A stretch of DNA of 64,000 nt from Brotaphodocola faecis. Lineage in GTDB: Bacteria > Bacillota > Clostridia > Lachnospirales > Lachnospiraceae. The position numbers and the translations under genes were made by a program. Each line of letters begins with the position of its first letter. The first letter of the stretch is position 1. Below the pieces are notes generated by a model. It was given only the letters and a program-made list of their open reading frames with translations. It did not search any database and was not told the DNA's origin. Shown in pieces: positions 17,607 through 27,535 of the stretch. The DNA is taken from NCBI RefSeq assembly GCF_040096075.1, contig NZ_JBBMFJ010000016.1, positions 11,674-75,673 of the forward strand, read 5' to 3'.

Positions 17607-19046
17607 ATGAAGAAGTTATACTTTGCAGTAGGCTCCCAGGATCTTTACGGAGACGAGTGCTTAAAGCAGGTGGCTGAGGACAGCCGCCAGATGGCAGAAT
17701 TCCTGAATGAAAAATTAAAAGATGTGGCAGAGGTAGAGCTGGTTCCGACCATCATCAACTCTGAGAGCTGCATCAAGACCATGCGTCAGGCATCCTGCGA
17801 TGATGACTGTATCGGTGTGATCACCTGGATGCATACCTTCTCCCCGGCCAAAATGTGGATTAAGGGCCTTCAGGAGCTGAGAAAACCGCTTCTGCACCTG
17901 CACACCCAGGCAAATGAGAAGCTTCCGTATGACAGCATCGATATGGACTTCATGAACTTAAACCAGTCTGCTCACGGCGACCGTGAGTACGGCTTTATCG
18001 TAGCAAGACTTGGCATCCCGCACGAGGTGGTTGCAGGCTACTACAAGCATGACGATGTCGTTGCAAAGATCCGCCAGTTCGCAGAGGTTGCAAAGGCAAT
18101 TTCCTACTCCAAGTCCTTAAAGGTTGCTTCCTTCGGTAACAACATGCGCGAAGTAGCAGTAACCGACGGCGACCGCGTAGAGAGCCAGATCAAATACGGC
18201 TGGGAGTGCAACTACTTTGCACTGGGCGATGTGGTTGACACCATCAATGCAGTGACCGAGGAAGAAATCGATGCAAAGATGAAGGAGTACACCGACAAGT
18301 ACACCATGAAGACCGACCGCATCGACTCCGTTCGTGAGCAGGCAAAATATGAGGTTGGCCTGGAGAAATTCCTGGCAGCTAACGGTATCGGCGCTTTCGC
18401 AGACACCTTCCAGGATCTGCACGGCTTAAGACAGCTTCCGGGTATCGCAGCCCAGAACTTAATGGCAAAGGGCATCGGCTTTGGTCCGGAGGGCGATTAC
18501 AAGATCTCCGCTTTATCCGCAGTACTCATGAAGATGTCTGAGGGCAGAGACGGCGCTACCGGCTTTATCGAGGACTATACTTACGACTTAACTCCGGGTC
18601 AGGAGCTTGAGCTGGCCTCCCATATGCTGGAGGTTCCGCCGGCATTCGCAGCAACCAAAGCGGAGATCGATGTACTGCCGCTTGGCATTGGCGGTAAGGA
18701 AGATCCGGCAAGACTGATCTTCGACGGCGTAACCGGCGATGGTATTCAGGTAACCATGGTTGATATGGGTGACCACTTCCGCCTGATCTGCGCAGACATC
18801 GAGCTGGTAAAACAGCCGAAACCGATGCCGAACCTTCCGGTAGCAAGAATCATGTACCGCCACAAACCGAACTTCCAGATCGGTACCGCAGCATGGTGCT
18901 ATGCAGGCGGCGCTCATCACTCTGTTGTATCTACCGCACTGACCAGAGACGATATCGCAATGTTTGCACGTCTGACCGGTACAGAGCTTATCACCATCGG
19001 TGAGGATACCACTGAGGCAGATTTACAGAAGTTCTTCATGAAATAA
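17607..19046 (+). CDS. araA: L-arabinose isomerase
   Basis: AraA converts L-arabinose to L-ribulose. The 479-residue protein begins F-A-V-G-S-Q-D-L-Y-G, a hallmark of the family, and contains C-I-G-V-I-T-W-M-H-T-F-S-P-A-K-M-W and the C-terminal metal-site region A-W-C-Y-A-G-G-A-H-H. An AGGAGGTAG site precedes the ATG. It is 29 bp after araR. Neither ribulokinase (AraB) nor ribulose-5-phosphate epimerase (AraD) is in this window, so the rest of the pathway must be elsewhere. Confidence 0.96.
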   Translation: MKKLYFAVGSQDLYGDECLKQVAEDSRQMAEFLNEKLKDVAEVELVPTIINSESCIKTMRQASCDDDCIGVITWMHTFSPAKMWIKGLQELRKPLLHLHTQANEKLPYDSIDMDFMNLNQSAHGDREYGFIVARLGIPHEVVAGYYKHDDVVAKIRQFAEVAKAISYSKSLKVASFGNNMREVAVTDGDRVESQIKYGWECNYFALGDVVDTINAVTEEEIDAKMKEYTDKYTMKTDRIDSVREQAKYEVGLEKFLAANGIGAFADTFQDLHGLRQLPGIAAQNLMAKGIGFGPEGDYKISALSAVLMKMSEGRDGATGFIEDYTYDLTPGQELELASHMLEVPPAFAATKAEIDVLPLGIGGKEDPARLIFDGVTGDGIQVTMVDMGDHFRLICADIELVKQPKPMPNLPVARIMYRHKPNFQIGTAAWCYAGGAHHSVVSTALTRDDIAMFARLTGTELITIGEDTTEADLQKFFMK

Positions 19047-19074
19047 ATTTGGGAATGTTATCATAATGGCATAG

Positions 19075-19124
19075 AAAAGGCAGCCGTTCCAGGAATGAAA
19101 ATTCCGTGGGCAGCTGCCTTTTTC
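19075..19124. terminator. Bidirectional terminator between araA and the DUF885 gene
   Basis: AAAAGGCAGC (19075-19084) pairs with GCTGCCTTTT (19113-19122), with an inner GGAAT/ATTCC extension. Ts follow on the plus strand, and As precede it so the minus strand also gets a T-run. It serves the convergent araA and DUF885 genes. Confidence 0.85.
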
Positions 19125-19140
19125 GTTTCTTATAAATGGT

Positions 19141-21000
19141 TTAGTTTCCCATCTTCTGGTTCATGAGCCATGTAGTGAAATAGGCCTGGATCACATCGAA
19201 GGGAGCGTTTCCCATATCCAGAAGGAAGGTGTGAAATTTCGTTGTATTGAAAGAATCTCCAAGCTGCAGTTCGGCTGTCTCACGCATGTTGCGGATCTCC
19301 AGGGAACCGATGAAGTAGGAGAGGTAGTTGGCGGGATTATCCACCATGGTTTCAAACATGGAATCAGCAATGGATTCCGGATCACTGAAGTAGGAGGACA
19401 GATATTTCTGAACATCTTTCCGCTCCCAGCCCAGGTAGTTTACGGCCATGTCCAGGTAAGCGTGGATGCCGAGGGTGGCTTTGGAGTTGGCCTCCAACAG
19501 TTCGCCAAGCAGTGGATCCAGGCCGTTGTCCAGACGGTAGGAGAGTGCCTCTACATAAGCGGCCCAGCCCTCGGTGTAGCCGGAAAAGCTTAAGATTTTT
19601 CTGAGATCCGAGTCACAGTGCGTGTGGAACCATACCGTCTGGTATAAGTGCCCCGGATAGCCCTCATGGGCAATGGTGTTGTAGAGGGGCTGGTTGTCAT
19701 AGATTGGATTCCGGTTAATGTAGATGACATTCTGGGAACTGTCATCAATTGGGGAGGTCAGGTAAAAGGCGGGGCTTAAGGAAAGCTCCAGCGCTTTTGG
19801 AACATCCTTTAAGGTGTAACTGCATTCCGGAAGCTGTGGAAAGTCCTTTAAGGTCTGCTCTTTTAATTCTTCCATGATGGCGGTGGGCTCGGTCTGACGG
19901 TACTGGTAGTTATCCAGCATGGATTCCAGCTCCGGGTGCTCCGACAACAGCTTTGAGGTGATCTGTAAATTATCGGATATTTCCTGCTCGGTGGCAGTCA
20001 TCAGTTCATCAATAGAGTGGTAGGAGGTTCCGGTCGCTGTGTATACAAGGTATTGGTAGTAAGCTTTTCCATCCGGATATCCGCACATGCCTTTTTCATT
20101 GGTTCCGGTACCTTTGAGCTTTTCCAGACCATCGATCAGCAGCTTATAGGCGGGAACAAAGTGTTCCTCCAGTGCAGCTTCGTTACGGGCACAGAGTTCT
20201 TTCTTTGCGTCATCGGTCAGGTCGGGAAGCGCGTTTAACCGTTCTTTGAAGGAATCGATCATGAAGTTGTTTCCCGGAACCAGCAGGTAGCTTTTACAGG
20301 ATTCCATTACATGGTCGATGGATGTGTCGCTCATCATCAGTCCGGCGTCTGCCTTTTCCTGTTCAAAGGAAAGAATCTGTCCGTAAAAGGTATCCAGATA
20401 TTCCAGAATGTTCAAATAGTCTTCCACATCCTGACGGGTGTAGAAGGCGTACTCACAGAGCAGCATGGGAAGCTGTGCCTGAGTGCCGATGGTAGGCGCT
20501 AACGGCTGGCTGTAAAGCTCCAGTCCTTCGCCTTTTTTTTCGGTGTTCATCAGGCTTTCCAGAATACGGAGCGTGAGTTTCTGATCGTCCGTCAGCAGGG
20601 CGGTCTGAAAACCGGAAAGTTCCTTTCGCAGTTCTTCCTGATCGTTTCTTGTCTGCAAAAAAGCCTCCATGGAGATGGGGGCGATCAGCGCATCGGTTTT
20701 TGTGATGCCGCGGCCCTCCGGATTTTTCAGAAGAAAATGTAGATCAAGGCGGGATGCGGAAATCTCATCCTGAAACAGGCTTTCCTCCAGATCTGCAAAG
20801 CGCTGCTGTTCCTTCAGGCTGTTTTCGGTGAGCTGCTCGTAGTCCGCACCGGTTTCTTCCTCGTAAGGGGCAGCGGTAGTTGGCTGGGGCGCCCGGGAAG
20901 CGGGAGCGCAGGAAGTCAGCAGCAGGGCGCAGAGCGCTGCGGATAAAACCGAACGCTGCAATCTGACGGACCGGCGCCTTTTTTTATGGTTTTTATGCAT
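19141..21000 (-). CDS. DUF885-family lipoprotein, putative metallo-hydrolase
   Basis: A 619-residue exported protein. After an arginine- and lysine-rich start, the signal peptide ends in a lipobox with Cys31 (L-L-L-T-S-C). The body belongs to the DUF885 family; a characteristic A-H-E-G-Y-P-G-H motif lies around residue 440, resembling a zinc-binding H-E-x-x-x-H. Reported members are annotated as putative peptidases but the substrate here is unknown. The start at 21000 has GGAGG at a good distance; a longer frame to 21063 lacks one. It stands alone on the minus strand between araA and metG. Confidence 0.85.
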   Translation of the reverse strand: MHKNHKKRRRSVRLQRSVLSAALCALLLTSCAPASRAPQPTTAAPYEEETGADYEQLTENSLKEQQRFADLEESLFQDEISASRLDLHFLLKNPEGRGITKTDALIAPISMEAFLQTRNDQEELRKELSGFQTALLTDDQKLTLRILESLMNTEKKGEGLELYSQPLAPTIGTQAQLPMLLCEYAFYTRQDVEDYLNILEYLDTFYGQILSFEQEKADAGLMMSDTSIDHVMESCKSYLLVPGNNFMIDSFKERLNALPDLTDDAKKELCARNEAALEEHFVPAYKLLIDGLEKLKGTGTNEKGMCGYPDGKAYYQYLVYTATGTSYHSIDELMTATEQEISDNLQITSKLLSEHPELESMLDNYQYRQTEPTAIMEELKEQTLKDFPQLPECSYTLKDVPKALELSLSPAFYLTSPIDDSSQNVIYINRNPIYDNQPLYNTIAHEGYPGHLYQTVWFHTHCDSDLRKILSFSGYTEGWAAYVEALSYRLDNGLDPLLGELLEANSKATLGIHAYLDMAVNYLGWERKDVQKYLSSYFSDPESIADSMFETMVDNPANYLSYFIGSLEIRNMRETAELQLGDSFNTTKFHTFLLDMGNAPFDVIQAYFTTWLMNQKMGN

Positions 21001-21203
21001 GAAGCAATCCTCCAAATGGTCGTAAGTGTACCTAATTATATAATATACTCGGAGGAAATACAACTTATGCGGTGTGCAGAGTCGGGAGGAAGCCGCGCAT
21101 TATATTGAGTTTTCGCGGACTTTATGCTATAGTTGACTTAATTAGCGCAGCAGGAAACAGGTCTGCGCAATTGCTGAGCCGGTTGAGCCAAAAAAGAATC
21201 AGT

Positions 21204-21230
21204 GTAACTGTGAGGGTACTGAACAGTTAC
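21204..21230 (+). repeat. 27-bp dyad repeat, copy 2 (upstream of metG)
   Basis: Arms GTAACTGT and ACAGTTAC flank GAGGGTACTGA, matching the copy at 5695 at 26 of 27 bases with a perfect 8-bp stem here. It lies 57 bp before the metG start within a 287-bp gap that shows no T-box consensus or gene. Confidence 0.78.
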
Positions 21231-21287
21231 GAATCAGTCACATTTGACGGGCAGATCGGCAGCGAAAGTTTAGGAGGGATTTGGCTC

Positions 21288-23279
21288 ATGTGTCAGAATG
21301 AAAATTGTAATTGTAAGAAACCGTATTATATCACCACCGCGATCGCCTATACATCCGGCAAGCCGCATATCGGCAACACCTACGAGATCGTACTGGCAGA
21401 CAGCATCGCGCGTTTTAAGAGAGAGCAGGGCTACGATGTCCGCTTCCAGACCGGTACCGACGAGCACGGTCAGAAGATCGAGTTAAAGGCTGAGGCAGCA
21501 GGCGTTACCCCGAAACAGTTTGTGGATGACGTAGCAGGACAGATCAAGACCATCTGGGATCTGATGAACACATCCTACGACAAATTTATCCGTACCACCG
21601 ATGCAGACCATGAGGCTCAGGTACAGAAGATTTTCAAAAAACTGTACGATCAGGGAGATATTTATAAAGGCTATTATGAGGGTCTTTACTGCACACCGTG
21701 TGAGTCCTTCTTTACCGAATCCCAGTTAGTAGACGGCAAGTGCCCGGACTGCGGCCGTGAGGTACAGCCGGCAAAAGAGGAAGCTTACTTCTTCAGAATG
21801 AGCAAATACGCAGACCGCCTGATCGCATACATCAACGAGCATCCAGAGTTCATCCAGCCGGTATCCAGAAAGAACGAGATGATGAACAACTTCCTGCTTC
21901 CGGGCCTGCAGGATTTGTGCGTATCCAGAACCTCCTTTACCTGGGGCATTCCGGTTAGCTTCGATCCGAAGCATGTTACCTATGTATGGCTGGACGCACT
22001 GACCAACTATATTACCGGTCTTGGCTATGACTGCGATGGCAACAACGGCGAACTGTTTGAGAAATACTGGCCGGCAGACCTTCATCTGATCGGTAAGGAC
22101 ATTATCCGTTTCCATACCATTTACTGGCCGATCTTCCTGATGGCTCTGGGTCTGCCGCTTCCGAAACAGGTATTTGGTCATCCGTGGCTGTTACAGGGTG
22201 ATGGCAAGATGAGTAAGTCCAAAGGAAATGTCCTTTATGCAGATACCCTGGTAGACTTCTTTGGCGTGGACGCTGTCCGTTACTTCGTTCTGCATGAGAT
22301 GCCGTTCGAGAACGATGGCGTGATTTCCTGGGAGTTAATGGTAGAGCGCATGAACTCTGATTTGGCAAATATCCTCGGAAATCTGGTAAACCGTACTATC
22401 TCCATGTCCAACAAGTATTTCGGCGGCGAGGTGAGAAACGGCGGTGTTTCCGATGCTGTGGATGAGGACTTAAAGAATGTCGTTCTGGCATCTGTAAAGA
22501 AGGTAGAGGGCAAGATGAACGAGCTTCGTGTGGCAGATGCCATCACCGAGATTTTCAACATCTTCCGCCGCTGCAACAAATATATCGACGAGACCATGCC
22601 GTGGGCACTGGCTAAGGACGAGGCTCAGAAAGACCGTCTGGCAACGGTACTCTACAACCTGGTAGAGGCCATCACCATCGGCGCATCCCTGCTGGAGTCC
22701 TTCATGCCGGATACCTCCAAGAAGATTCTGGCACAGCTCCACGCGCAGAAGCGCGCTCTTTCCGAGATGGATCAGTTCGGCCTGTATCCGTCCGGCGAGC
22801 ATGTAACCGACGCACCGGAGATTCTGTTCGCAAGAATGGACCTCAAGGAAGTTATGGAAAAGGTAGAGGCTATGCGTGCCGCAGAGAAGGCAGCCCAGCC
22901 GGCTGCTGAGGAAGCAAAGGAAGAGGAGCCAGTCATCGACATCGAGCCGAAGGCAGAGATTGAGTATGAAGACTTTGCAAAGCTCCAGTTCCAGGTTGGT
23001 GAGATCATTGCCTGCGAGGCAGTTAAGAAGTCCAAAAAGCTTCTGTGTTCCCAGGTTAAGATCGGCAGCCAGGTAAAACAGATCGTCAGCGGCATCAAGG
23101 CACACTATTCACCGGAAGAGATGGTAGGCAAGAAGGTTATGGTCGTTGTGAACTTAAAGCCTGCAAAACTGGCTGGTGTTCTGTCTGAGGGCATGCTTCT
23201 CTGCGCAGAAGACGCAGACGGCAACCTGTCCCTGATGGTTCCGGAGAAGAAGATGCCGTCCGGCGCAGAAATCTGCTAA
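21288..23279 (+). CDS. metG: Methionyl-tRNA synthetase
   Basis: MetG charges tRNA-Met. The 663-residue protein has the class I A-Y-x-S-G-K-P-H-I-G-N signature (HIGH motif), a zinc-knuckle C-T-P-C ... C-P-D-C in the connective domain, and the K-M-S-K-S loop. An acidic linker (about 525-550) leads to a C-terminal EMAP/Trbp111-like tRNA-binding domain. The ATG at 21288 follows TAGGAGGGAT; an upstream frame from 21072 is not family-like. The next gene starts 5 bp after the stop. Confidence 0.97.
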   Translation: MCQNENCNCKKPYYITTAIAYTSGKPHIGNTYEIVLADSIARFKREQGYDVRFQTGTDEHGQKIELKAEAAGVTPKQFVDDVAGQIKTIWDLMNTSYDKFIRTTDADHEAQVQKIFKKLYDQGDIYKGYYEGLYCTPCESFFTESQLVDGKCPDCGREVQPAKEEAYFFRMSKYADRLIAYINEHPEFIQPVSRKNEMMNNFLLPGLQDLCVSRTSFTWGIPVSFDPKHVTYVWLDALTNYITGLGYDCDGNNGELFEKYWPADLHLIGKDIIRFHTIYWPIFLMALGLPLPKQVFGHPWLLQGDGKMSKSKGNVLYADTLVDFFGVDAVRYFVLHEMPFENDGVISWELMVERMNSDLANILGNLVNRTISMSNKYFGGEVRNGGVSDAVDEDLKNVVLASVKKVEGKMNELRVADAITEIFNIFRRCNKYIDETMPWALAKDEAQKDRLATVLYNLVEAITIGASLLESFMPDTSKKILAQLHAQKRALSEMDQFGLYPSGEHVTDAPEILFARMDLKEVMEKVEAMRAAEKAAQPAAEEAKEEEPVIDIEPKAEIEYEDFAKLQFQVGEIIACEAVKKSKKLLCSQVKIGSQVKQIVSGIKAHYSPEEMVGKKVMVVVNLKPAKLAGVLSEGMLLCAEDADGNLSLMVPEKKMPSGAEIC

Positions 23280-23284
23280 GACGG

Positions 23285-24043
23285 ATGACAGAAAAACAGA
23301 TTTTAAGACATGGATTAAACGGCAATCAGTTAAAACTGATTGCCGTTGTCAGTATGCTGTGCGATCATGCGGCCATCCGGCTTCTGGCTTACGGGCTGAT
23401 TCCGGCGCTGTATGCGGCCGGGGCTGACACGGCTGCAGAGCGGTGGAATCAGGTGTTCTGGATTCTGCGGTCCGTGGGACGCATGGCATTCCCGATTTAT
23501 GTATTTCTGCTGACGGAGGGGTTCTGCCACACCAGAAACCGCAGGCATTATGCTATTCGGCTTGGCGTGTTTGCCCTGATTTCTGAAATGCCCTTTGATC
23601 TTCTGGTATATGGAAAACTGTGGGCGCCGCAGAGCCAGAATGTATTTTTTACGCTGTTTCTTGGAGTGCTTATGCTGACTCTGGTGGACTGGATCGGCAG
23701 AAATACGGATGCGGCCCTGGCACAGTACCGGCAGATGGCTGTCATTGTGGCAGCGGCACTTCTGGCCTGGTTTCTGCGGACTGACTATGACGCGGCCGGT
23801 ATTATGCTGATTGCGGTGTTGTTCTGGTTCCGCCTGACACCGGATACAGCGTGCCTGGCCGGATTTATCCTGATGGCGGCAGCCGAATTCCGCCCGGTAT
23901 ACATACCGGGACTTGCGGCATCCTTTTTTCTGATCCGCTGTTACAATGGAACCCGCGGAGCCTGGAAAGGAAAATGGTTTTTCTATCTGGTGTATCCGGT
24001 GCATCTGCTTGTGCTTTATGGATTATACCGAGTGATTTTTTGA
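23285..24043 (+). CDS. TraX-family membrane acyltransferase-like protein
   Basis: A 252-residue protein with about seven hydrophobic helices. The N-terminal G-N-Q-L-K-L-I-A-V-V-S-M-L-C-D-H and the internal R-x-x-A-F-P-I-Y-V-F-L-L-T-E-G-F motifs are those of the TraX family, first known for N-acetylation of F-pilin but common on clostridial chromosomes where its substrate is unknown. It is nearly contiguous with metG (5 bp) and may be co-transcribed. No conjugation genes are nearby, so a pilin role is not suggested. Confidence 0.85.
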   Translation: MTEKQILRHGLNGNQLKLIAVVSMLCDHAAIRLLAYGLIPALYAAGADTAAERWNQVFWILRSVGRMAFPIYVFLLTEGFCHTRNRRHYAIRLGVFALISEMPFDLLVYGKLWAPQSQNVFFTLFLGVLMLTLVDWIGRNTDAALAQYRQMAVIVAAALLAWFLRTDYDAAGIMLIAVLFWFRLTPDTACLAGFILMAAAEFRPVYIPGLAASFFLIRCYNGTRGAWKGKWFFYLVYPVHLLVLYGLYRVIF

Positions 24044-24091
24044 AAGGACCAGATACAAATATATGTCCGGCAGACCGGATGTGTGATCAGC

Positions 24092-25020
24092 CCCTTGTCA
24101 AGTAGACAAGTGAAATATCTAAAATAAATTTATAGGTATCCGTCATATCCGAATTGATATGGCGGATATTTGTGTTTGTGAGACATTTATTCACGGTCAG
24201 CTTGACAACGGACCTCAGCGAGAAGGCAGATGACAGTCTCTCATTGGAAAGCAGGGATTTCGCTTTTAACTTTTGGATCCATGCATTTTTATAACAAATC
24301 CATTTTCCAGGCATTTCATCTGCCGTAGCTTGTTCTCTGGACCCCAATGCGCACAAAGTTCCCCTATGTTTTGTTCCCAGCGTTGTTACCAGCCACATCC
24401 ATCTCTCTGCTTCTTTTTCGCTCTCCTTCCAGCTTTCATGGTATCGCACCACCCGGAGTCTATGTGGGCAGTTTTCAATCTTAAGCTCGTAAAGATCCCA
24501 TACCTCGACCGTCTTTTTTTCATGCTGGAATGTTTTCTTTTTTCCTTCCCCTCGGTTAAAAAGCCCCTCTGCATCTGAAAGATCAGCCGTTTTTTATCTT
24601 TTAAACGAATGACCGCTTCCAGTCCATTCTCCTTTATGGTGTTGATAAATGGCGCATTCAGGTACAATGCGTCTGCCACGATCACATCTGCAAAGTGTCC
24701 ATGTCTTTGTCTCAACCGTCCGATCAGGCGTTTCCCTCCTGGCAGTTCGCCTTCATCTTTTTCTGGCCCGTCTCCTGGTTTTAGCATTTCCTGTCCCAGG
24801 ATCACATGTGGTGCTTTCCCTACTGTCATACAGACCACGCTGCGGTGGAAATATTCCGTTTCACCTGCACGGTTTTTCCGGGTAAGACAGTCCGGACATG
24901 CTTTCCGGTGCAGAAAAAACAGTATGGAAGCTTTCATACTGCAGCATCAGGAAGAGCAGCACCGGCATAACAATGTTAAACAAAGGAATGGATTTTCTTT
25001 TATCCGATAAACACTTGATT
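24092..25020 (-). pseudogene. Degraded IS4-type DDE transposase (insertion sequence remnant)
   Basis: The minus strand shows transposase-like segments in different frames. M-P-V-L-L-F-L-M-L-Q-Y-E-S-F-H-T is near 24960-24900. A longer run, with Y-F-H-R-S-V-V-C-M, V-I-L-G-Q-E-M-L and H-F-A-D-V-I-V-A-D-A (a DDE aspartate), follows to about 24440. Then R-W-M-W-L-V-T-T-L-G-T-K appears in yet another frame. At least two frameshifts and loss of the C-terminus make it non-functional. The segment GTAGACAAGTGAAATA at 24102-24117 recurs exactly at 63943-63958, and may be an IS end. Confidence 0.72.
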
Positions 25021-25094
25021 TTTTGTGGGATTTTATATACACTCGTTATATGATTTGAGCGTCAAAAGGTATAGCCCTTCCGCTGAAATATTTG

Positions 25095-26886
25095 CACATT
25101 GAAAATTGAATATATTGTTGTAAAAGCAAGCATCTTTGTGTCATTTCTGTTAAAATAGAAGCAGAGATTACGAATGGAGGCTTTCACATGTCATTTGTCC
25201 TTAATAACTCGGATGAGCAACAGTAATCCCTTTTTGATTCCTTTAACAGTCTGACCAATCGGGAAAAAAGATTTCTTGATAAGTCATGGGCAAAGTACTT
25301 TGCAGAACATATTTTCCCCAAGATTGATGAGAAACCTTATGCCGTTTTGTATAGTGGTAAGGATTCAAGACCGAATACCCCGGTTAATATCCAGATCGGA
25401 GCCCTGCTTATTAAGGAACTGACGAATCTTTCTGATGAGGAATTGCTCAATTCATTAATGTTTGATATCCGCTTTCAGTATGCACTTCATACGACATCCT
25501 TCATAGAACAGCCACTCAGTGACCGGACGCTTGGTCGATTTCGGGCAAGATGTAATGCATATGAAACAGAGCACGGAGTTGATTTATTGCATAATACAAT
25601 CACGGCATTATCTGCTGAAATGGCAGAAATCATGAAGATTGATACAACTCTGAAAAGGATGGACAGCCTGATGGTAGCTTCCAATATCAAACGGATGGGA
25701 CGTCTGGAACTGCTTTACACTTGCACTGCAAATCTTGCGAAGGAATTGTCCAAAAACATGGAACTTCCCAAAGAACTACAGCATTATGTGCAGGCGGATG
25801 ATAAAAATCAGGTTATCTACTATAACCACAGTGATGAGACAGCAGATAAGATAGCCATCGTATTAAAGGAAGTAGCTTTATTAAAAGAACTCTGCGGAAC
25901 GGATTATGCCGAGTCAGCCAGCTACGAACTTTTGCTGCGTGTTCTGGAAGAACAGGCAGTTTTAAATGATGATGGTACTTATCGGCTTCGGACCAAAGAG
26001 GACGGCGGTATGAATGCGTCCATCCTGCAAAACCCTGCTGATCCAGATGCCACATATAGAGAAAAAGGCGGGAAGCAAAACCGTGGATACGTGGCAAATG
26101 TAGTAGAGGCATCCGGAGAAAATGGAAGCATCGTTGAAGATTATCAGTATGAGCAGAATATCCACAGTGACAGCCAGTTCATGAAAGAAACACTTGAATC
26201 AATGGAAGTACAGGACGAAACCGTAACTATCATAACAGATGGTGCTTACTCAGAAGCTGAAAATGAACAGCTTGCGGCAGAAAAAAACATTCACCTTGTA
26301 ACAACAAACCTGACTGACCGTCAGACAGATGACATTATGGCAGACTTTGAATTCAGTGAAAACGGTCAGGAAGTACTTCGCTGTCCAGGTGGTCATGTTC
26401 CAAAGAACTGCAGTTATAATGCCGCAACAGGTCAGTGCACAGTGTCGTTCCAAAAGAATTACTGCGAACAGTGTCCCCATAAAAACCAATGTCATCCCAA
26501 AATGTTTAAGCGTGTCAGTCGGAAGACAGTTTCAGCAAAATCCAGCCAGCGTGCAAAACATCAACGGGAACGCAGCACGGAGGAATTCAAACAGCAGACC
26601 CGTTTTCGGAATGGAGTGGAAACAATCCCCTCTATACTCCGCCGGAAATATAACATTGATAAGATACCGGTGAGAGGTCTTATACAGAGCAGATTTTTCT
26701 TCGGCTGTAAAATCGGAGCATTGAACATCAAGAAGTTCTGCCAATATATGCAGAGCTTGGATAAGTGCGCTTCAAAAGCAGTAGTTGCGTAAAATTAGTT
26801 CACGGCAACCTCTGACAATCTGAGAAAAATAGGTTATCCACAACCTAATAGTTCTTATTACAGCAATATATTCAGTTTTCAATGTG
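25095..26886 (+). mobile_element. IS1182-type insertion sequence with intact terminal inverted repeats
   Basis: The ends are inverted copies: CACATTGAAAATTGAATATA from 25095, continuing to about 25128, against the reverse complement ending at 26886, which differs at two positions over about 26 bp. The element is about 1.79 kb and contains one transposase frame. No target duplication is obvious in the flanks. It lies between an older transposase remnant and an IS66 fragment. Confidence 0.85.
25188..26792 (+). pseudogene. IS1182-family transposase, interrupted by a TAA at codon 13
   Basis: From ATG 25188 (AATGGAGG upstream) the frame reads twelve codons, hits TAA at 25224-25226, then stays open in the same frame to 26792. 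The rest is a complete DDE transposase of the IS1182 family: N-terminal I-F-P-K-I-D-E-K-P-Y, L-S-D-R-T-L-G-R-F-R, I-I-T-D-G-A-Y-S with a catalytic aspartate, and a zinc-finger-like C-E-Q-C-P-H-K-N-Q-C. Only low-efficiency re-initiation (for example TTG at 25347) could yield a protein, and it would lack the conserved N-terminus. Probably inactive unless the stop is a sequencing error. Confidence 0.85.
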
Positions 26887-26963
26887 TATATCAGAAAAAT
26901 GGGGTAACTAAAAATTCCCTTTTGACTACCTAATCGTTATATAAGTTAACAGTTTTTTTAATG

Positions 26964-27155
26964 CTAAGCTGGTTTTGAACTGTTTTTTGAGTTTTTGTTG
27001 ATCTGCTCTTGAAGTTCCTTGATGGTCTGTTGGAGTGAATCCACTGTAGCATTTAACCGGGCAAGCGGTTCAATCATTGCTGTGTTCTGAGCACGTAAAT
27101 CTGCATTTTGTTCAAGTAGATTCTGAACCAGTTCAGCTGTAATGTTTATTGGCAT
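26964..27155 (-). pseudogene. IS66-family transposase, N-terminal fragment
   Basis: 63 residues resembling the start of IS66 TnpC: a leucine-zipper-like helix (L-V-Q-N-L-L-E-Q-N-A-D-L) and the sequence N-K-N-S-K-N-S-S-K-P, which in full proteins continues into a P-S-S-D-G motif. Here the frame stops after one further residue, so everything downstream is lost. A GGAAGG ribosome site precedes ATG 27155. The flanking 27156-27485 contains no gene I can support. Confidence 0.75.
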
Positions 27156-27460
27156 ACAGACCACCTTCCTTCCATGAATTTGATGGTTTAAGTATACCAA
27201 ATTGGAGCACAAAACGCGAATCAGCAGTCAAATACGTATGGCAAAAATGACGGTGGATAACTGTTATTATTCCAAGCTGTAGTGTGGCCAAATATCATGG
27301 GGAGAGACACAGAAGTCCATAATATCATGCGATGGAAGAAGGTAATCCACAAATCAAAGAAACTCGCTGAATTTACATGTTGGTTATCCACCAACAACAC
27401 CAGCTTAATCGAAAACAGACAATTTCAAATTCTCTGTTTTTCACAAAATATTATGGGCCT

Positions 27461-27485
27461 GTAATCAGAGGTCCTGAATAGTTAC
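27461..27485 (+). repeat. Degenerate copy of the dyad repeat
   Basis: GTAATCAGAGGTCCTGAATAG followed by TTAC aligns to the 27-bp element at 5695 and 21204 with a two-base deletion and several changes. The terminal GTAA/TTAC complementarity is kept. It lies between the IS debris and the ribokinase gene. Confidence 0.4.
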
Positions 27486-27500
27486 GTTATAAATAAAATA

Positions 27501-27514
27501 TGAAAACGTTTACC
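27501..27514. promoter_or_regulatory. Candidate LacI/CcpA-type operator (cre-like) before rbsK
   Basis: TGAAAACGTTTACC matches the catabolite-responsive consensus at 13 of 14 positions, with the central CG dyad typical of LacI-family sites. It lies 22 bp before the ribokinase start, at the head of the operon whose second gene is a LacI-type regulator. It may be the site of that regulator or of CcpA. Confidence 0.5.
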
Positions 27515-27535
27515 TATTTTAAATGAGGGTGCGCA

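Noticed and set aside
21001..21287. Possible T-box or SAM riboswitch upstream of metG
   Set aside because: No T-box consensus, specifier stem or SAM-riboswitch core could be seen; only the 27-bp dyad repeat is notable.
27282..27464. A 60-codon plus-strand frame between the IS66 fragment and rbsK
   Set aside because: No ribosome site, no recognised motif and no conserved neighbour; treated as non-coding debris.
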